Positions 1-8,091 of a DNA stretch of 64,000 bases are shown piece by piece. Numbering within the stretch: position 1 is the stretch's first letter; the number at the start of each line of letters is the position of its first letter. A program made the translations under genes and the position numbers. The notes under the pieces are model-generated. The model did not search any database. It saw nothing but the letters and a program-made list of their open reading frames with translations, and was not told where the DNA came from. Origin of the DNA: Eubacterium sp. (GTDB lineage: Bacteria; Bacillota; Clostridia; Lachnospirales; Lachnospiraceae). The stretch lies in the NCBI GenBank assembly GCA_017477505.1, contig JAFUVQ010000013.1, positions 62,001-126,000 on the forward strand, given 5' to 3'.

Positions 1-326
1 TCGTCAGCCTTGGGCTTAAGAAGCTCCTCCTTTTCATCCGTAAAGTCAGGTCTGTGGCGGAGGGCCACTTCAATCTGTTTAGAAAGATTATAGAACGCAT
101 CCTCTATAAGTATGGATAATCTGAACTCATTATTATTACTCTTATATACCTTTTCCTGATAGTATCCGGGGAAAAGAATGTGAATCAGTTTCCTTGTCAC
201 ACTCCTGACCTCATCCTTGTCAGGCTGTCCATGAATGTCCATCTCATCTATATCACGACCGTTTTTATAATCGTCCAGAATAAGATTTACTATATCTTTA
301 ATTTCATTATCAATGGTATTTGCCAT
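1..326 (-). CDS. cysE: Serine O-acetyltransferase, N-terminal part (cut by window edge)
   Basis: The frame is open from an ATG at 326 to the window edge (about 108 codons seen). The start is supported by GGAGG nine bases upstream. The visible part contains HILFPGYYQEKVY and then a helical stretch (RLSILIEDAFYNLSKQIEVALRHRPD). This looks like the N-terminal helical domain of clostridial EpsC/CysE-type serine acetyltransferases, in which an F-P-G-Y motif precedes the catalytic left-handed beta-helix. That family acetylates serine with acetyl-CoA as the first step of cysteine synthesis. The hexapeptide repeats that would prove the assignment lie outside the window, so the call is a recognition from the N-terminus only. 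Confidence 0.6.
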   Translation of the reverse strand, partial: MANTIDNEIKDIVNLILDDYKNGRDIDEMDIHGQPDKDEVRSVTRKLIHILFPGYYQEKVYKSNNNEFRLSILIEDAFYNLSKQIEVALRHRPDFTDEKEELLKPKAD

Positions 327-450
327 GATGAAACCTCCCGGGCATCCCAATTTTCGAAAAATCTACTTTGCAAGTATACCACAGAGAATGTATGAGGGCA
401 AATCTGATTTCGTATACCGTAAAGCATTGCATTCTCCGGCGAAATTATAA

Positions 451-480
451 GGGAGTCATATCTAAGTAAACATGACTCCC
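451..480. terminator. Hairpin terminator between mecA and cysE
   Basis: A perfect 9-bp stem, GGGAGTCAT at 451-459 with ATGACTCCC at 472-480, has a 12-base loop. A/T-rich sequence lies on both sides. It sits just downstream of the mecA stop on the minus strand, where the sequence after the stem reads CTTATAATTT. Confidence 0.7.
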
Positions 481-524
481 CTTATCATTATCATTAATAA
501 AACATAAGTATTATGTAAACTAAT

Positions 525-1355
525 TTACAGTGTTGAAAGAATCTGCAGAGCATTATTCTTTCTGATCAGCTTGAAATGCTCTCCAAAGAAATCCTTCGTT
601 GCATAAGTGAAGCGGCATTGTACTGCAAACTCATCCAGGAGACTGCAGGTCTTGGCGAAGTCGGATTTCCTGTCGTAATCGCACTCAAGGAAAAGATAAT
701 ACTTTCCGTCACGCTCATTCTTATAAAGCGTATTTGTGCTGTGGTATATCTTTCTGACCATGTGTGAAACCTTTATGACATCACGAAGGCTCTTAAATGC
801 ATAGACGGCTCTGCTGATCTCTTCCGGCTTCGGAATACGTGCCGGATTTGTCGGACCTACCGCAGGAACAGCATTCTCCTGATCACGCCTGCCCTCTACC
901 TGATTCTTTAATTCCTTGAGGAAATTGTTAAGTGGGACCATATCTTTTCCGAGTTCATCCGGAGTTTCATCGGCAAGCCCATCTGACACCTCTTCCAATG
1001 TATCATTATTGGAAATGTCTATATCATCCTCAGAAATCTCACCGCTGTATTCTCCGTCGGACGCTCCCGTAAAACGTGAGAATTTCACGTCAAGCTCTTC
1101 AGGATTATCAACCTTCGTAATATTAAGTATAAGATTTCCGGACCGGTCCGGAATAGCCTCGATCATTATAGGAGTAGAATCAACTTCAAAACCCACTTCC
1201 TCTTCTGCCTGCTTCATCAGCTCAGCAAAAAGTTCTCTTGCTTTCTCTGAACCATAGGCAAGCTCGGAAATCATGATCTTCTTCTCTTCTAGATCGGCTC
1301 TGTCGAGTGTACAACGTATTTTATTTTCACTAAGTCTCTCTATCTTCAATATCAT
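525..1355 (-). CDS. mecA: Adaptor protein MecA (ClpC partner)
   Basis: The N-terminal about 90 residues (MILKIERLSENKIRCTLDRADL, then AELMKQAEEEVGF) match the substrate-binding domain of MecA. The C-terminal about 110 residues (AVYAFKSLRDVIKVSHM to FGEHFKLI) match the ClpC-binding domain. A long acidic, low-complexity linker of roughly residues 95-145 joins them and makes the protein somewhat longer than the Bacillus form. MecA delivers substrates such as competence or stress regulators to the ClpCP protease in the cytoplasm. The start could be GTG 1358 or ATG 1355; the G-rich stretch just upstream does not decide. The gene appears monocistronic, with a long gene-free leader upstream and a hairpin downstream. 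Confidence 0.9.
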   Translation of the reverse strand: MILKIERLSENKIRCTLDRADLEEKKIMISELAYGSEKARELFAELMKQAEEEVGFEVDSTPIMIEAIPDRSGNLILNITKVDNPEELDVKFSRFTGASDGEYSGEISEDDIDISNNDTLEEVSDGLADETPDELGKDMVPLNNFLKELKNQVEGRRDQENAVPAVGPTNPARIPKPEEISRAVYAFKSLRDVIKVSHMVRKIYHSTNTLYKNERDGKYYLFLECDYDRKSDFAKTCSLLDEFAVQCRFTYATKDFFGEHFKLIRKNNALQILSTL

Positions 1356-1505
1356 CACCCCCTGTCACCTGTCGCTAAATCAAACATGTTTTTACGAACA
1401 TGCTTCGCGCCGAGCGCGGGTACGAAAAAATCACCCTGTATTATGGTTAGCAATAGTTTATCACAAATTCATTTTCTGTAAAGAAAAAAATGAAAAATCG
1501 GACAA

Positions 1506-1800
1506 AAATGACAGTAGGTGTTGCTTTTTGCTAGTATTACTGTCATTTATTTGATTTTTGTTTTTGTTTGTAGTATGTTCCACATACCATCCTCCAAAAA
1601 TGGAAACAGCGAAGTAAAAAGCGGTAGGCGGGAAATATAAATACATCACAAGACACACCTTAATATCCGCAAGTTTACTTTCGCTGCTCCATGAGGATAA
1701 GGATTCTCGTATGCAGCCCGGAGTCCGGCGAAGCCCGGAAAATAGTCCGGACCAGGCTGCCAACTATAAAGAAGAAAGGGGGAATGCCCATGTAAAAACT
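1506..1800 (-). ncRNA. Possible structured RNA in the gene-free region upstream of mecA
   Basis: The 550 bases between mecA and the ferredoxin gene hold no convincing gene. On the minus strand a GC-rich folded region lies at about 1700-1770: CAGCCTGG pairs with CCGGGCTG, enclosing a second TCCGG/CCGGA stem. A candidate closing stem pairs bases around 1785 with bases around 1575. The region ends at an 11-bp hairpin, AAATGACAGTA at 1506-1516 with TACTGTCATTT at 1538-1548, followed on the minus strand by TTGTCCGATTTTT. That is a good rho-independent terminator with no gene of its own. A 6S RNA or another small RNA is possible, but I cannot match it to a family. Confidence 0.3.
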
Positions 1801-1860
1801 TTTGCTGCCCGTTGATTTGAATTAATAGAGTTTATTACACAGTTAAAATACCAAACCAAA

Positions 1861-1888
1861 AAGCCGGAGACGTTATGTCCTCCGGCTT
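1861..1888. terminator. Terminator downstream of ferredoxin gene
   Basis: A perfect 9-bp stem, AAGCCGGAG at 1861-1869 with CTCCGGCTT at 1880-1888, is followed by TTT on either strand. It lies 20 bases after the ferredoxin stop. Confidence 0.85.
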
Positions 1889-1907
1889 TCTTTAGTCTAA
1901 GTAATAA

Positions 1908-2081
1908 TTAACCCTCTGAAATGCAGCTTACAGGGCATCCGCCTGCACATGCACCACAGCTGATGCAGCTGTCAGGATCGATAACAAATGTTCCACCGTT
2001 GTCTGAGATTGCTCCAACAGGGCAAGTGCCTGCACATGAACCGCAGCCGATGCATGAACCTTCATCTATAACATATGCCAT
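1908..2081 (-). CDS. 2[4Fe-4S] ferredoxin
   Basis: This 57-residue protein carries two C-x2-C-x2-C-x3-C-P motifs (CIGCGSCAGTCP and CISCGACAGGCP), each binding one [4Fe-4S] cluster. It is the classic clostridial ferredoxin, a soluble electron carrier for pyruvate:ferredoxin oxidoreductase, hydrogenase and related enzymes. The start MAYVID is chosen because GGAGG lies eight bases upstream. The ATG further upstream would put this ribosome site inside the gene. A strong terminator directly follows, so it is expressed alone. Which oxidoreductase it serves is not evident from the neighbours. Confidence 0.95.
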   Translation of the reverse strand: MAYVIDEGSCIGCGSCAGTCPVGAISDNGGTFVIDPDSCISCGACAGGCPVSCISEG

Positions 2082-2158
2082 TTTGTTGTCCTCCTTCATA
2101 AGTAGTTGATAAAAATCCTCATTTACGAAGCTAATTTTACACTATATGATATTTTTTA

Positions 2159-2998
2159 TCAATAAGAACTTTTATAAATATCCCTTTTGGGGACGTTGCG
2201 GTCGGCTGCAACTTTCTTTATAGCTTCTTTCTTGTCCATACCCGCATCAATATACATCCGGAGATGCTCCTCAACCGTCATACTGCTCCACTCAGCCGCT
2301 GCTTCCGCCTTCTTTTCTTCCATCGGCTTTCCCGCAACCACCAGGACATACTCGCCTCTCGGCTCTTCCGATTCAAATTTCTTTATTGCTTCGGCAAATG
2401 TAGTCTTTACGAAACTCTCATGCTTTTTCGTCAGCTCCTTTGCAATGGTCAGTCTTCTGCCTTCCCCGAGAACCTCCGATAATTCTTTCAATGTCTTTAG
2501 CAGGTGATGGGGTGCCTCATATATTATCATAGTTCTGGTCTCCCCCTTCAGTTCCTCCAGAACGGCTTTTCTCTCTTTTTTATCCGCAGGAAGAAAAGCT
2601 TCAAATGCAAATCTTCTCGTTCCCTGTCCTGACGCGATAAGCGCATTGACCGCTGCCACGGCACCTGGAACAGGAACCACGGTAATCCCTTCATCTATAC
2701 ATTTCTCAGCCATAACCTCTCCGGGGTCGGAAATGCCCGGAGTACCCGCATCGGTAATAAGAGCGATATTCTGGCCTGCACGCAGTTTATCAAGAAGCAC
2801 CTCCGCTTTATCATAACGGTTGAACTCATGGTAACTGGTCATGGGCGTATGAATATCAAAATGATTCAAAAGCTTTATGCTGTTTCTTGTATCTTCAGCC
2901 GCGATAAGATCCGCTTCCTTAAGAATGCGGATTGCCCTGAAAGTCATATCCTCCAGATTGCCAATGGGCGTCGCAACCAGATATAATATTCCTGCCAT
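2159..2998 (-). CDS. rsmI: 16S rRNA (cytidine-1402 2'-O)-methyltransferase RsmI
   Basis: Family motifs appear in order: LYLVATPIGNLEDMT at the N-terminus, AAEDTRNS, the SAM-binding region ALITDAGTPGISDPG, and PVPGAVAAVNALIASG. RsmI uses S-adenosylmethionine to methylate the ribose of C1402 in the decoding centre of 16S rRNA. The 279-residue length is usual. It follows trmN6 on the same strand with a 33-base gap and forms the distal end of the tmk-holB-ricT-trmN6-rsmI run, a common Firmicute arrangement. Confidence 0.95.
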   Translation of the reverse strand: MAGILYLVATPIGNLEDMTFRAIRILKEADLIAAEDTRNSIKLLNHFDIHTPMTSYHEFNRYDKAEVLLDKLRAGQNIALITDAGTPGISDPGEVMAEKCIDEGITVVPVPGAVAAVNALIASGQGTRRFAFEAFLPADKKERKAVLEELKGETRTMIIYEAPHHLLKTLKELSEVLGEGRRLTIAKELTKKHESFVKTTFAEAIKKFESEEPRGEYVLVVAGKPMEEKKAEAAAEWSSMTVEEHLRMYIDAGMDKKEAIKKVAADRNVPKRDIYKSSY

Positions 2999-3031
2999 AC
3001 TGTTTCTCCTTATGACATCCGATACCGCAGA

Positions 3032-3775
3032 TTACATTTTACCATATATCCGCAACACTTCTTCCGTATAGCTTCCGTCCTCTTCATACATTATGAGTGG
3101 CGGCTCCACCTTCATGAATTCTCCGCCGTCCTTCACGCCCTCGATGAGCATCATAGTCGGCTCTGCCCCTGCCTTTGGCTGTACCATTCGGAGTCTCTTG
3201 GGCTCGATTTTGTGCTGCTTCATTATATAGATTATCTCCGGAAGGCGGAAGGGCTTATGCACCATGGCAAACCCGCCTCTCGATTTAAGAAGATAAGACG
3301 CCGCCTTTATCACATCTTTAAGACTGAGCATCATTTCATGCCTGGCCACATTTATGGCATCATCAGGATTCAGAAGCCCGCTGTTTTCCTTGATATATGG
3401 CGGATTTACGGTTAAATAGTCAAATGAATCGTTTTTGTAAAGCTCCTTTATATTCCTGATATCCCCTTCAGTCACATGAAGGGTATCTGATATTTCATTA
3501 AGAGCAGCACTCCGCCCGGCCATTTCTGCCATGTAAGTATTAATCTCTATAGCTTCAAATGAGGAGCCTTTTTCTTTGGCCGCCATAAGTATGGGGACTA
3601 TTCCGGTTCCCGTGCAGAGATCCATAACCCTGTCACGCTTCCTGGGCCTTGCAAAATCCGAAAGCAGCACGGCATCGCATCCAAAGCAGAAATATAAAGG
3701 GTTCTGTATAATACGGAACCCTCTGATTTCAAGATCGTCTATTCTTTCATTTTCTTTTAATTCTACCATAAGCAT
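3032..3775 (-). CDS. trmN6: tRNA1(Val) (adenine-37 N6)-methyltransferase-like, TrmN6/YabB family
   Basis: This class I methyltransferase has the N-terminal FGCDAVLLSDFA segment typical of YabB/TrmN6, a SAM-binding loop DLCTGTGIVPILMA and the catalytic N6-adenine motif NPPY (LTVNPPYIKEN). The family methylates an adenine at position 37 of a tRNA. The substrate in Firmicutes is assumed from homology, not shown here. The start follows AGGAT with a short spacer, only 12 bases after the ricT stop, which suggests translational linkage. Confidence 0.88.
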   Translation of the reverse strand: MLMVELKENERIDDLEIRGFRIIQNPLYFCFGCDAVLLSDFARPRKRDRVMDLCTGTGIVPILMAAKEKGSSFEAIEINTYMAEMAGRSAALNEISDTLHVTEGDIRNIKELYKNDSFDYLTVNPPYIKENSGLLNPDDAINVARHEMMLSLKDVIKAASYLLKSRGGFAMVHKPFRLPEIIYIMKQHKIEPKRLRMVQPKAGAEPTMMLIEGVKDGGEFMKVEPPLIMYEEDGSYTEEVLRIYGKM

Positions 3776-3787
3776 ATCGATCCTGTA

Positions 3788-4711
3788 TTAATCCAGCTTC
3801 GACTTACCTTCTCTTCTTTCAAGCGCCTCAAGTTCGGAAAGTTCCCTCTCCTCGGCAGCATTTTGATTCTTCCTCTTGCCATTGTCCCTTCTTCTCTTTG
3901 GACGGGTCTTAAGCTGCTCAGCCGGATATTCCACAAGCTCCCTGTTACCTTCGGAGTCGTCTACAAGAAGCTTAACCCTCTGGCGAAGTACATTTACGGA
4001 AGCAACCTCACCGGTCACACCATCAACAGCCGTAACTGTGTCACCGACATTCGGAAGACGGCTGTTGAGATATTCATAGGTATCCTGCTCATTTTTAAGA
4101 CAGCACATAAGTCTGCCGCAGACTCCCGAAATCTTTGTAGGGTTGAGGGACAGATTCTGTTCCTTGGCCATCTTGATGGAAACAGGTATAAAGTCCGAAA
4201 GATATGAGTGACAGCAGAGCTCACGGCCGCAGATTCCGATACCGCCCTGAAGCTTGGTCTCATCTCTTACGCCTATCTGCCTTAACTCGATTCTTGTACG
4301 GAACTGTCCGGCAAGATCCTTGACAAGCTCACGGAAATCAATCCTTCCGTCTGCTGTAAAATAGAACAGAACCTTGCTTCTGTCAAATGTATATTCAGCT
4401 TCAACCAGCTTCATCTGAAGTCCGTGGTTGGCTATCTTCTCGGCACATATATCAAATGCCTTCTTGCTCTGTTCCTTATTCTCGTAAAATCTTCTTACAT
4501 CGTCATCAGTAGCCTTCCTCTGTATAGGCTTGAGGGACGCAAGAATCTTCTCATCGTCAATATATCTGTTACTGAGGACAACAGTGGCAAACTCAACTCC
4601 TCTCACAGTTTCCACGATAACGTTGTCGCCAACATGCATTTCCGTATCCATGGGATTAAAGAAATAAATCTTTCCATTTTCCCTGAAACGGACTCCTATA
4701 ACCTTCTTCAT
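3788..4711 (-). CDS. ricT: PSP1-domain protein RicT (YaaT)
   Basis: The opening MKKVIGVRFRENGKIYFFNP and the cysteine pairs CGRELCCHSY and CGRLMCC are the signature of RicT/YaaT. In Bacillus this protein joins RicA and RicF in an Fe-S-containing Y-complex that steers RNase Y processing and affects sporulation, biofilm and competence. The basic C-terminal tail (RPKRRRDNGKRKNQ) is as expected. It starts immediately after the holB stop with no gap, so the two are co-translated. Confidence 0.93.
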   Translation of the reverse strand: MKKVIGVRFRENGKIYFFNPMDTEMHVGDNVIVETVRGVEFATVVLSNRYIDDEKILASLKPIQRKATDDDVRRFYENKEQSKKAFDICAEKIANHGLQMKLVEAEYTFDRSKVLFYFTADGRIDFRELVKDLAGQFRTRIELRQIGVRDETKLQGGIGICGRELCCHSYLSDFIPVSIKMAKEQNLSLNPTKISGVCGRLMCCLKNEQDTYEYLNSRLPNVGDTVTAVDGVTGEVASVNVLRQRVKLLVDDSEGNRELVEYPAEQLKTRPKRRRDNGKRKNQNAAEERELSELEALERREGKSKLD

Positions 4712-5698
4712 TTATTTCTCCTTAAGTGTCATGATAAGAAGCTTCATGACATCTGACATTCTTGCATTTGCATTTATTCTGATCTTCGCATCCTCGATGG
4801 CCCGCTTCTTGTCTTCAAGCTCGTTAAATGAAAGGTAGTGGGACTGATTCCTTATATCAGAATAATTATTCTTGAAAATGATCTTATCCGGATTGCCTGT
4901 AACCTTCAGCACAAGGATATCCCTGTACCATACCAGCATAAGATCAAGATATTCATTTATAGTAACCTTGTAACGGTCACAATCAAGTATGGCATCCTCA
5001 ATGTCCTCCATACTCATATCGAAAAGCCTTGTTTCGAGACGGATGACCGACTTCACCAGACCCTGATACTCTTCATTTGTTGCAAGCTTTATCGCCTTGC
5101 CCAGATTACCGGCCGCATAACCGACGCAGGTCTCCGCCATATTGGAATCTATTCCAAAATGAGAAATGAGATAATCCTTGATATCCTCGTCCTTAACCGG
5201 CTTCAGATTGAGAAGAACGCATCTGGAAATGATTGTCGGAAGGAACTTCTCCGCTGTTGTGGCAAGCAACAGTATAACTACATACTCAGGCGGTTCCTCA
5301 ATAGTCTTGAGTATCGCGTTCTGTGCTTCAACGTTCATAAGCTGAGCATCGTCTATTATATAAATCTTATATCTTCCGGAATATGGCTTGATAGAAACAG
5401 TATTTACGACCTGAGTTCTTATCTCATCAACGGTAATAACCTTCGGTTTCTCATGAATTACATTTATGATATCTGGGTGATTGCCTGATTCCACCTGAAG
5501 ACAGGATTTACAGGTATTGCAGGGGTCAAGCTTATGCTCTTCACACTGCAGTGCTTTTGCAAATGTAGTGGCAAGGCTCTTCTTGCCGCTGTCTTCCTCA
5601 CCGCAAATGATATAAGCATGACCCACTCTGTTCATCTCCATGCTAGCTTTAAAATGCTTTATTATGTCTTCATGTCCAACTATATTTGTGAAATCCAT
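4712..5698 (-). CDS. holB: DNA polymerase III delta-prime subunit
   Basis: A clamp-loader AAA+ protein of 328 residues. It shows a P-loop CGEEDSGKKSLA near residue 33, a four-cysteine zinc module (QCEEHKLDPCNTCKSC), a Walker B-like YIIDDAQLMN and the SRC motif (TIISRC) that marks delta-prime and tau subunits. It loads the beta clamp at the replication fork. The start MDFTNIVGHE is chosen over an upstream candidate because AAGGGAGGG lies just before it. It lies between tmk and ricT, the standard Firmicute order. Confidence 0.93.
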   Translation of the reverse strand: MDFTNIVGHEDIIKHFKASMEMNRVGHAYIICGEEDSGKKSLATTFAKALQCEEHKLDPCNTCKSCLQVESGNHPDIINVIHEKPKVITVDEIRTQVVNTVSIKPYSGRYKIYIIDDAQLMNVEAQNAILKTIEEPPEYVVILLLATTAEKFLPTIISRCVLLNLKPVKDEDIKDYLISHFGIDSNMAETCVGYAAGNLGKAIKLATNEEYQGLVKSVIRLETRLFDMSMEDIEDAILDCDRYKVTINEYLDLMLVWYRDILVLKVTGNPDKIIFKNNYSDIRNQSHYLSFNELEDKKRAIEDAKIRINANARMSDVMKLLIMTLKEK

Positions 5699-5742
5699 AC
5701 AAATCCCTCCCTTCACGAGAGTCATATAAACTGCCCGGACGA

Positions 5743-6363
5743 TTATCCTAGGAATTGTTCTACGCCACTCTTAATCATACCATAAATTTCATCTATTGGC
5801 AAAGTCGCATCTATAACTTTTATGCGTTTTGTATCCAATGCGGCGAGTTTTCTGTATCCTTCCGCCACATTTTTATGGAATTCCAGCGATTCAAGTTCCA
5901 TACGGTCCAGTTCTTTCTGATTCTTCTTACGTTTGATACCTTCCTCGGCAGGAAGGTCAAGTAGAAATGTAACGTCGGGCATGAATTCCCTTATGGCATG
6001 GCTGTTGACACTATATACATTTTCAATTCCCAGTCCTCTGGCTATACCCTGATATACAACGGAGGAATCCACGAACCGGTCACTTATAACAGCCTTCCCG
6101 CTCTCAATGGCAGGCCCGATAACCTCAGCAACCAGCTGAGCCCTGGCTGATGCATAAAGAAGCATTTCCGTAACAGGATCCATTTCCGAAAAATCCCTGT
6201 TAAGTATAACGCCTCTTATGGCTTCACTGATTTTTGTTCCTCCCGGTTCTCTTGTTATGATAACGTCATATCCCTTTTCCGTGAGATACTCCTCAAGTTT
6301 CTTTATCTGAGTTGTTTTGCCGGACCCGTCAGGTCCCTCCATGGTAATGAATATACCCTTCAT
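5743..6363 (-). CDS. tmk: Thymidylate kinase
   Basis: The P-loop EGPDGSGKTTQ, the DR-like motif ISDRFVDSS and the TREPGGT motif identify dTMP kinase, which makes dTDP for DNA synthesis. The start at 6363 (MKGIFITMEG) gives 206 residues, the family norm, and has AGGAG upstream. A GTG at 6420 overlapping the GntR stop would add 19 residues that do not resemble the family. The cluster with holB is conserved across Firmicutes. Confidence 0.94.
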   Translation of the reverse strand: MKGIFITMEGPDGSGKTTQIKKLEEYLTEKGYDVIITREPGGTKISEAIRGVILNRDFSEMDPVTEMLLYASARAQLVAEVIGPAIESGKAVISDRFVDSSVVYQGIARGLGIENVYSVNSHAIREFMPDVTFLLDLPAEEGIKRKKNQKELDRMELESLEFHKNVAEGYRKLAALDTKRIKVIDATLPIDEIYGMIKSGVEQFLG

Positions 6364-6416
6364 TTCTGCTTTTCTCCTGTTACCATCATCTTTTAACTCT
6401 GTCACCGGGCATTTCT

Positions 6417-7088
6417 TCACGAATTACTGTTTTTGAGATTGCGGATTACAGATTCTTCCTGATTATAAATGTGAAGCCTCATGACTTCCTCAGCCCTCTG
6501 TCTGTCACCCGAAAGGATGGCACGGGTGATATCATCATGCTCCTTGATGAGCTTATCATGATAGCTGGAGTCCTTAATATATTCATATCTGTATCTATAT
6601 ACCTGCTCACGAAGATTCATGGCAGTCGTTATAAGCTTTTTGTTGCCGGATGCACGGAAGATGACATCGTGGAAACGTTCATCCTTATCCACTATTGCCG
6701 GAACAAGCTTGGAATTTATGGCTTCTTTAAATTCAACGCCTACTGCTATGAGTTCCTTCTTGCCCATATCATCAATTCGTTCACATGCAAGACCCACAGA
6801 AAGAACCTCCAGTGCCATCCTGAGTTCCAGGGCATCACGGAGATCCTCAATAGTTATATCCGCCACCTCTGCTCCTTTTCTCGGAATCATGGTGACAAGA
6901 CCTTCCAGCTCCAGCATACGGATTGCTTCTCTTACGGGAGTACGGCTTACTCCCAGCATATCCGCCAGCTTCTCTTCCATAAGTCTTTCGCCCGGCTGGA
7001 ATTTTCCTTTTATGATAGCCTTTCTGAGAGTTTTAAATACGACATCTCTGAGAGGCAGATATTCGCCTTTTTCTAATTCTAGTTTCAT
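6417..7088 (-). CDS. GntR-family transcriptional regulator with FCD domain
   Basis: Residues about 10-75 form a GntR winged helix (LRKAIIKGKFQPGERLMEEKLADMLGVSRTPVREAI). The all-helical C-terminal part (EDLRDALELRMALEVLSVGLA, ERFHDVIFRASGN) matches the FadR-type FCD ligand domain, which often binds a metal and a small organic acid. It lies between ispE and tmk on the same strand, neither of which suggests an effector, so its targets are unknown. It is probably autoregulated, like most of the family, but no operator was identified. Confidence 0.88.
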   Translation of the reverse strand: MKLELEKGEYLPLRDVVFKTLRKAIIKGKFQPGERLMEEKLADMLGVSRTPVREAIRMLELEGLVTMIPRKGAEVADITIEDLRDALELRMALEVLSVGLACERIDDMGKKELIAVGVEFKEAINSKLVPAIVDKDERFHDVIFRASGNKKLITTAMNLREQVYRYRYEYIKDSSYHDKLIKEHDDITRAILSGDRQRAEEVMRLHIYNQEESVIRNLKNSNS

Positions 7089-7141
7089 GATGTAATTCCC
7101 CGCTTACTGTATTTTTCCAAACCAAACCCTTTCGATATATA

Positions 7142-8056
7142 CTATGAGGTCAGGAAGATATCTTTTGCAAGTCCTGATTCTTCAATCACTGATACTGCTT
7201 TCCCGGCAGCATCCTTTTCTGTAAAAAGACCGAAAACTGTAGGCCCGCTGCCGCTCATCATAGTCTTGACGGCGCCATTATCTTCCATCATCTTCTTGAT
7301 CTCTCCGATCTCAGGATGAAGGGGAATCGTAACAAGCTCCAATACATTTGCCATGCAATCTGAAATTTTCTTTAAAAAAGTCTCATATTTGTCCCCTTCT
7401 ATTGAAACCACATCTGTTTTAAGAGCTTCTATCAGTCCGTCCGTATCCGGCCTTTCATCGGCCTTGATATCATAAGCATCAATCCCCTTATAAACCTCTG
7501 CGGTAGAAACAGGGCAGGCAGGCTTAGCCAGCACTATGTGTACCTTCGGGAAATCCGGAAGAGGAGTAAGTATCTCACCTATTCCTTCCGAGAGCATGGT
7601 TCCGCCCCTGACGCAGTATGGAATATCCGCTCCAAGAGTTTTGCCGATTGCGCAGAGATCATCAACTGAAACACCTAGGTCAAACAGCTCATTTATGCCT
7701 TTTAAAGCAGCTGCGGCATCGGTACTGCCACCGGCAAGACCGGCCGCAACCGGAATATTCTTCTCCAGCGTAATCCTGACAGAATCCCTGATGCCATATC
7801 CCTCATAAAGCTTCTTCGCCGCCTTATAGATCAGGTTGTTCTCATCCATTGTAACAAGCGGGTTCAAAGAATCCGGATTCTTTGCCAGAAGGATGATCTC
7901 CCCCTTCGAATCATTTATCTTTTCAAATGTAAGCCGGTCGCACAGCCCAACGCTGTACATCACCATCCTCACAAGATGGTATCCATCCTCACGCCTTCCC
8001 AGTACGTCCAGCGATATATTTATCTTTGCATGCGCGTCTTTTACTAATATGTCCAT
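7142..8056 (-). CDS. ispE: 4-diphosphocytidyl-2-C-methyl-D-erythritol kinase
   Basis: A GHMP kinase with the N-terminal AHAKINISLDVLGRREDGYH, the ATP-binding glycine loop PVAAGLAGGSTDAAAALKG and the C-terminal MMSGSGPTVFGLF. IspE phosphorylates CDP-methylerythritol in the non-mevalonate (MEP) route to isopentenyl diphosphate. The protein has 304 residues, close to the family length. Its presence implies the organism uses the MEP pathway. It stands 53 bases upstream of the GntR gene, probably in the same transcript. Confidence 0.95.
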   Translation of the reverse strand: MDILVKDAHAKINISLDVLGRREDGYHLVRMVMYSVGLCDRLTFEKINDSKGEIILLAKNPDSLNPLVTMDENNLIYKAAKKLYEGYGIRDSVRITLEKNIPVAAGLAGGSTDAAAALKGINELFDLGVSVDDLCAIGKTLGADIPYCVRGGTMLSEGIGEILTPLPDFPKVHIVLAKPACPVSTAEVYKGIDAYDIKADERPDTDGLIEALKTDVVSIEGDKYETFLKKISDCMANVLELVTIPLHPEIGEIKKMMEDNGAVKTMMSGSGPTVFGLFTEKDAAGKAVSVIEESGLAKDIFLTS

Positions 8057-8091
8057 ACATCCCCCAAAAGATTTGATACATACTGCATCAT

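Noticed and set aside
1461..1763. 100-codon minus-strand frame in the region upstream of mecA
   Set aside because: Its composition is low in complexity and it runs through both a terminator hairpin and a folded GC-rich region; a structured RNA or plain intergenic DNA fits better.
4838..5488. 216-codon plus-strand frame opposite holB
   Set aside because: It is antisense to a clear holB gene, shows no family motif and has no ribosome site; it is a shadow frame.
6471..7076. 201-codon plus-strand frame opposite the GntR gene
   Set aside because: It is a mirror frame of a well-supported regulator gene with no independent support.
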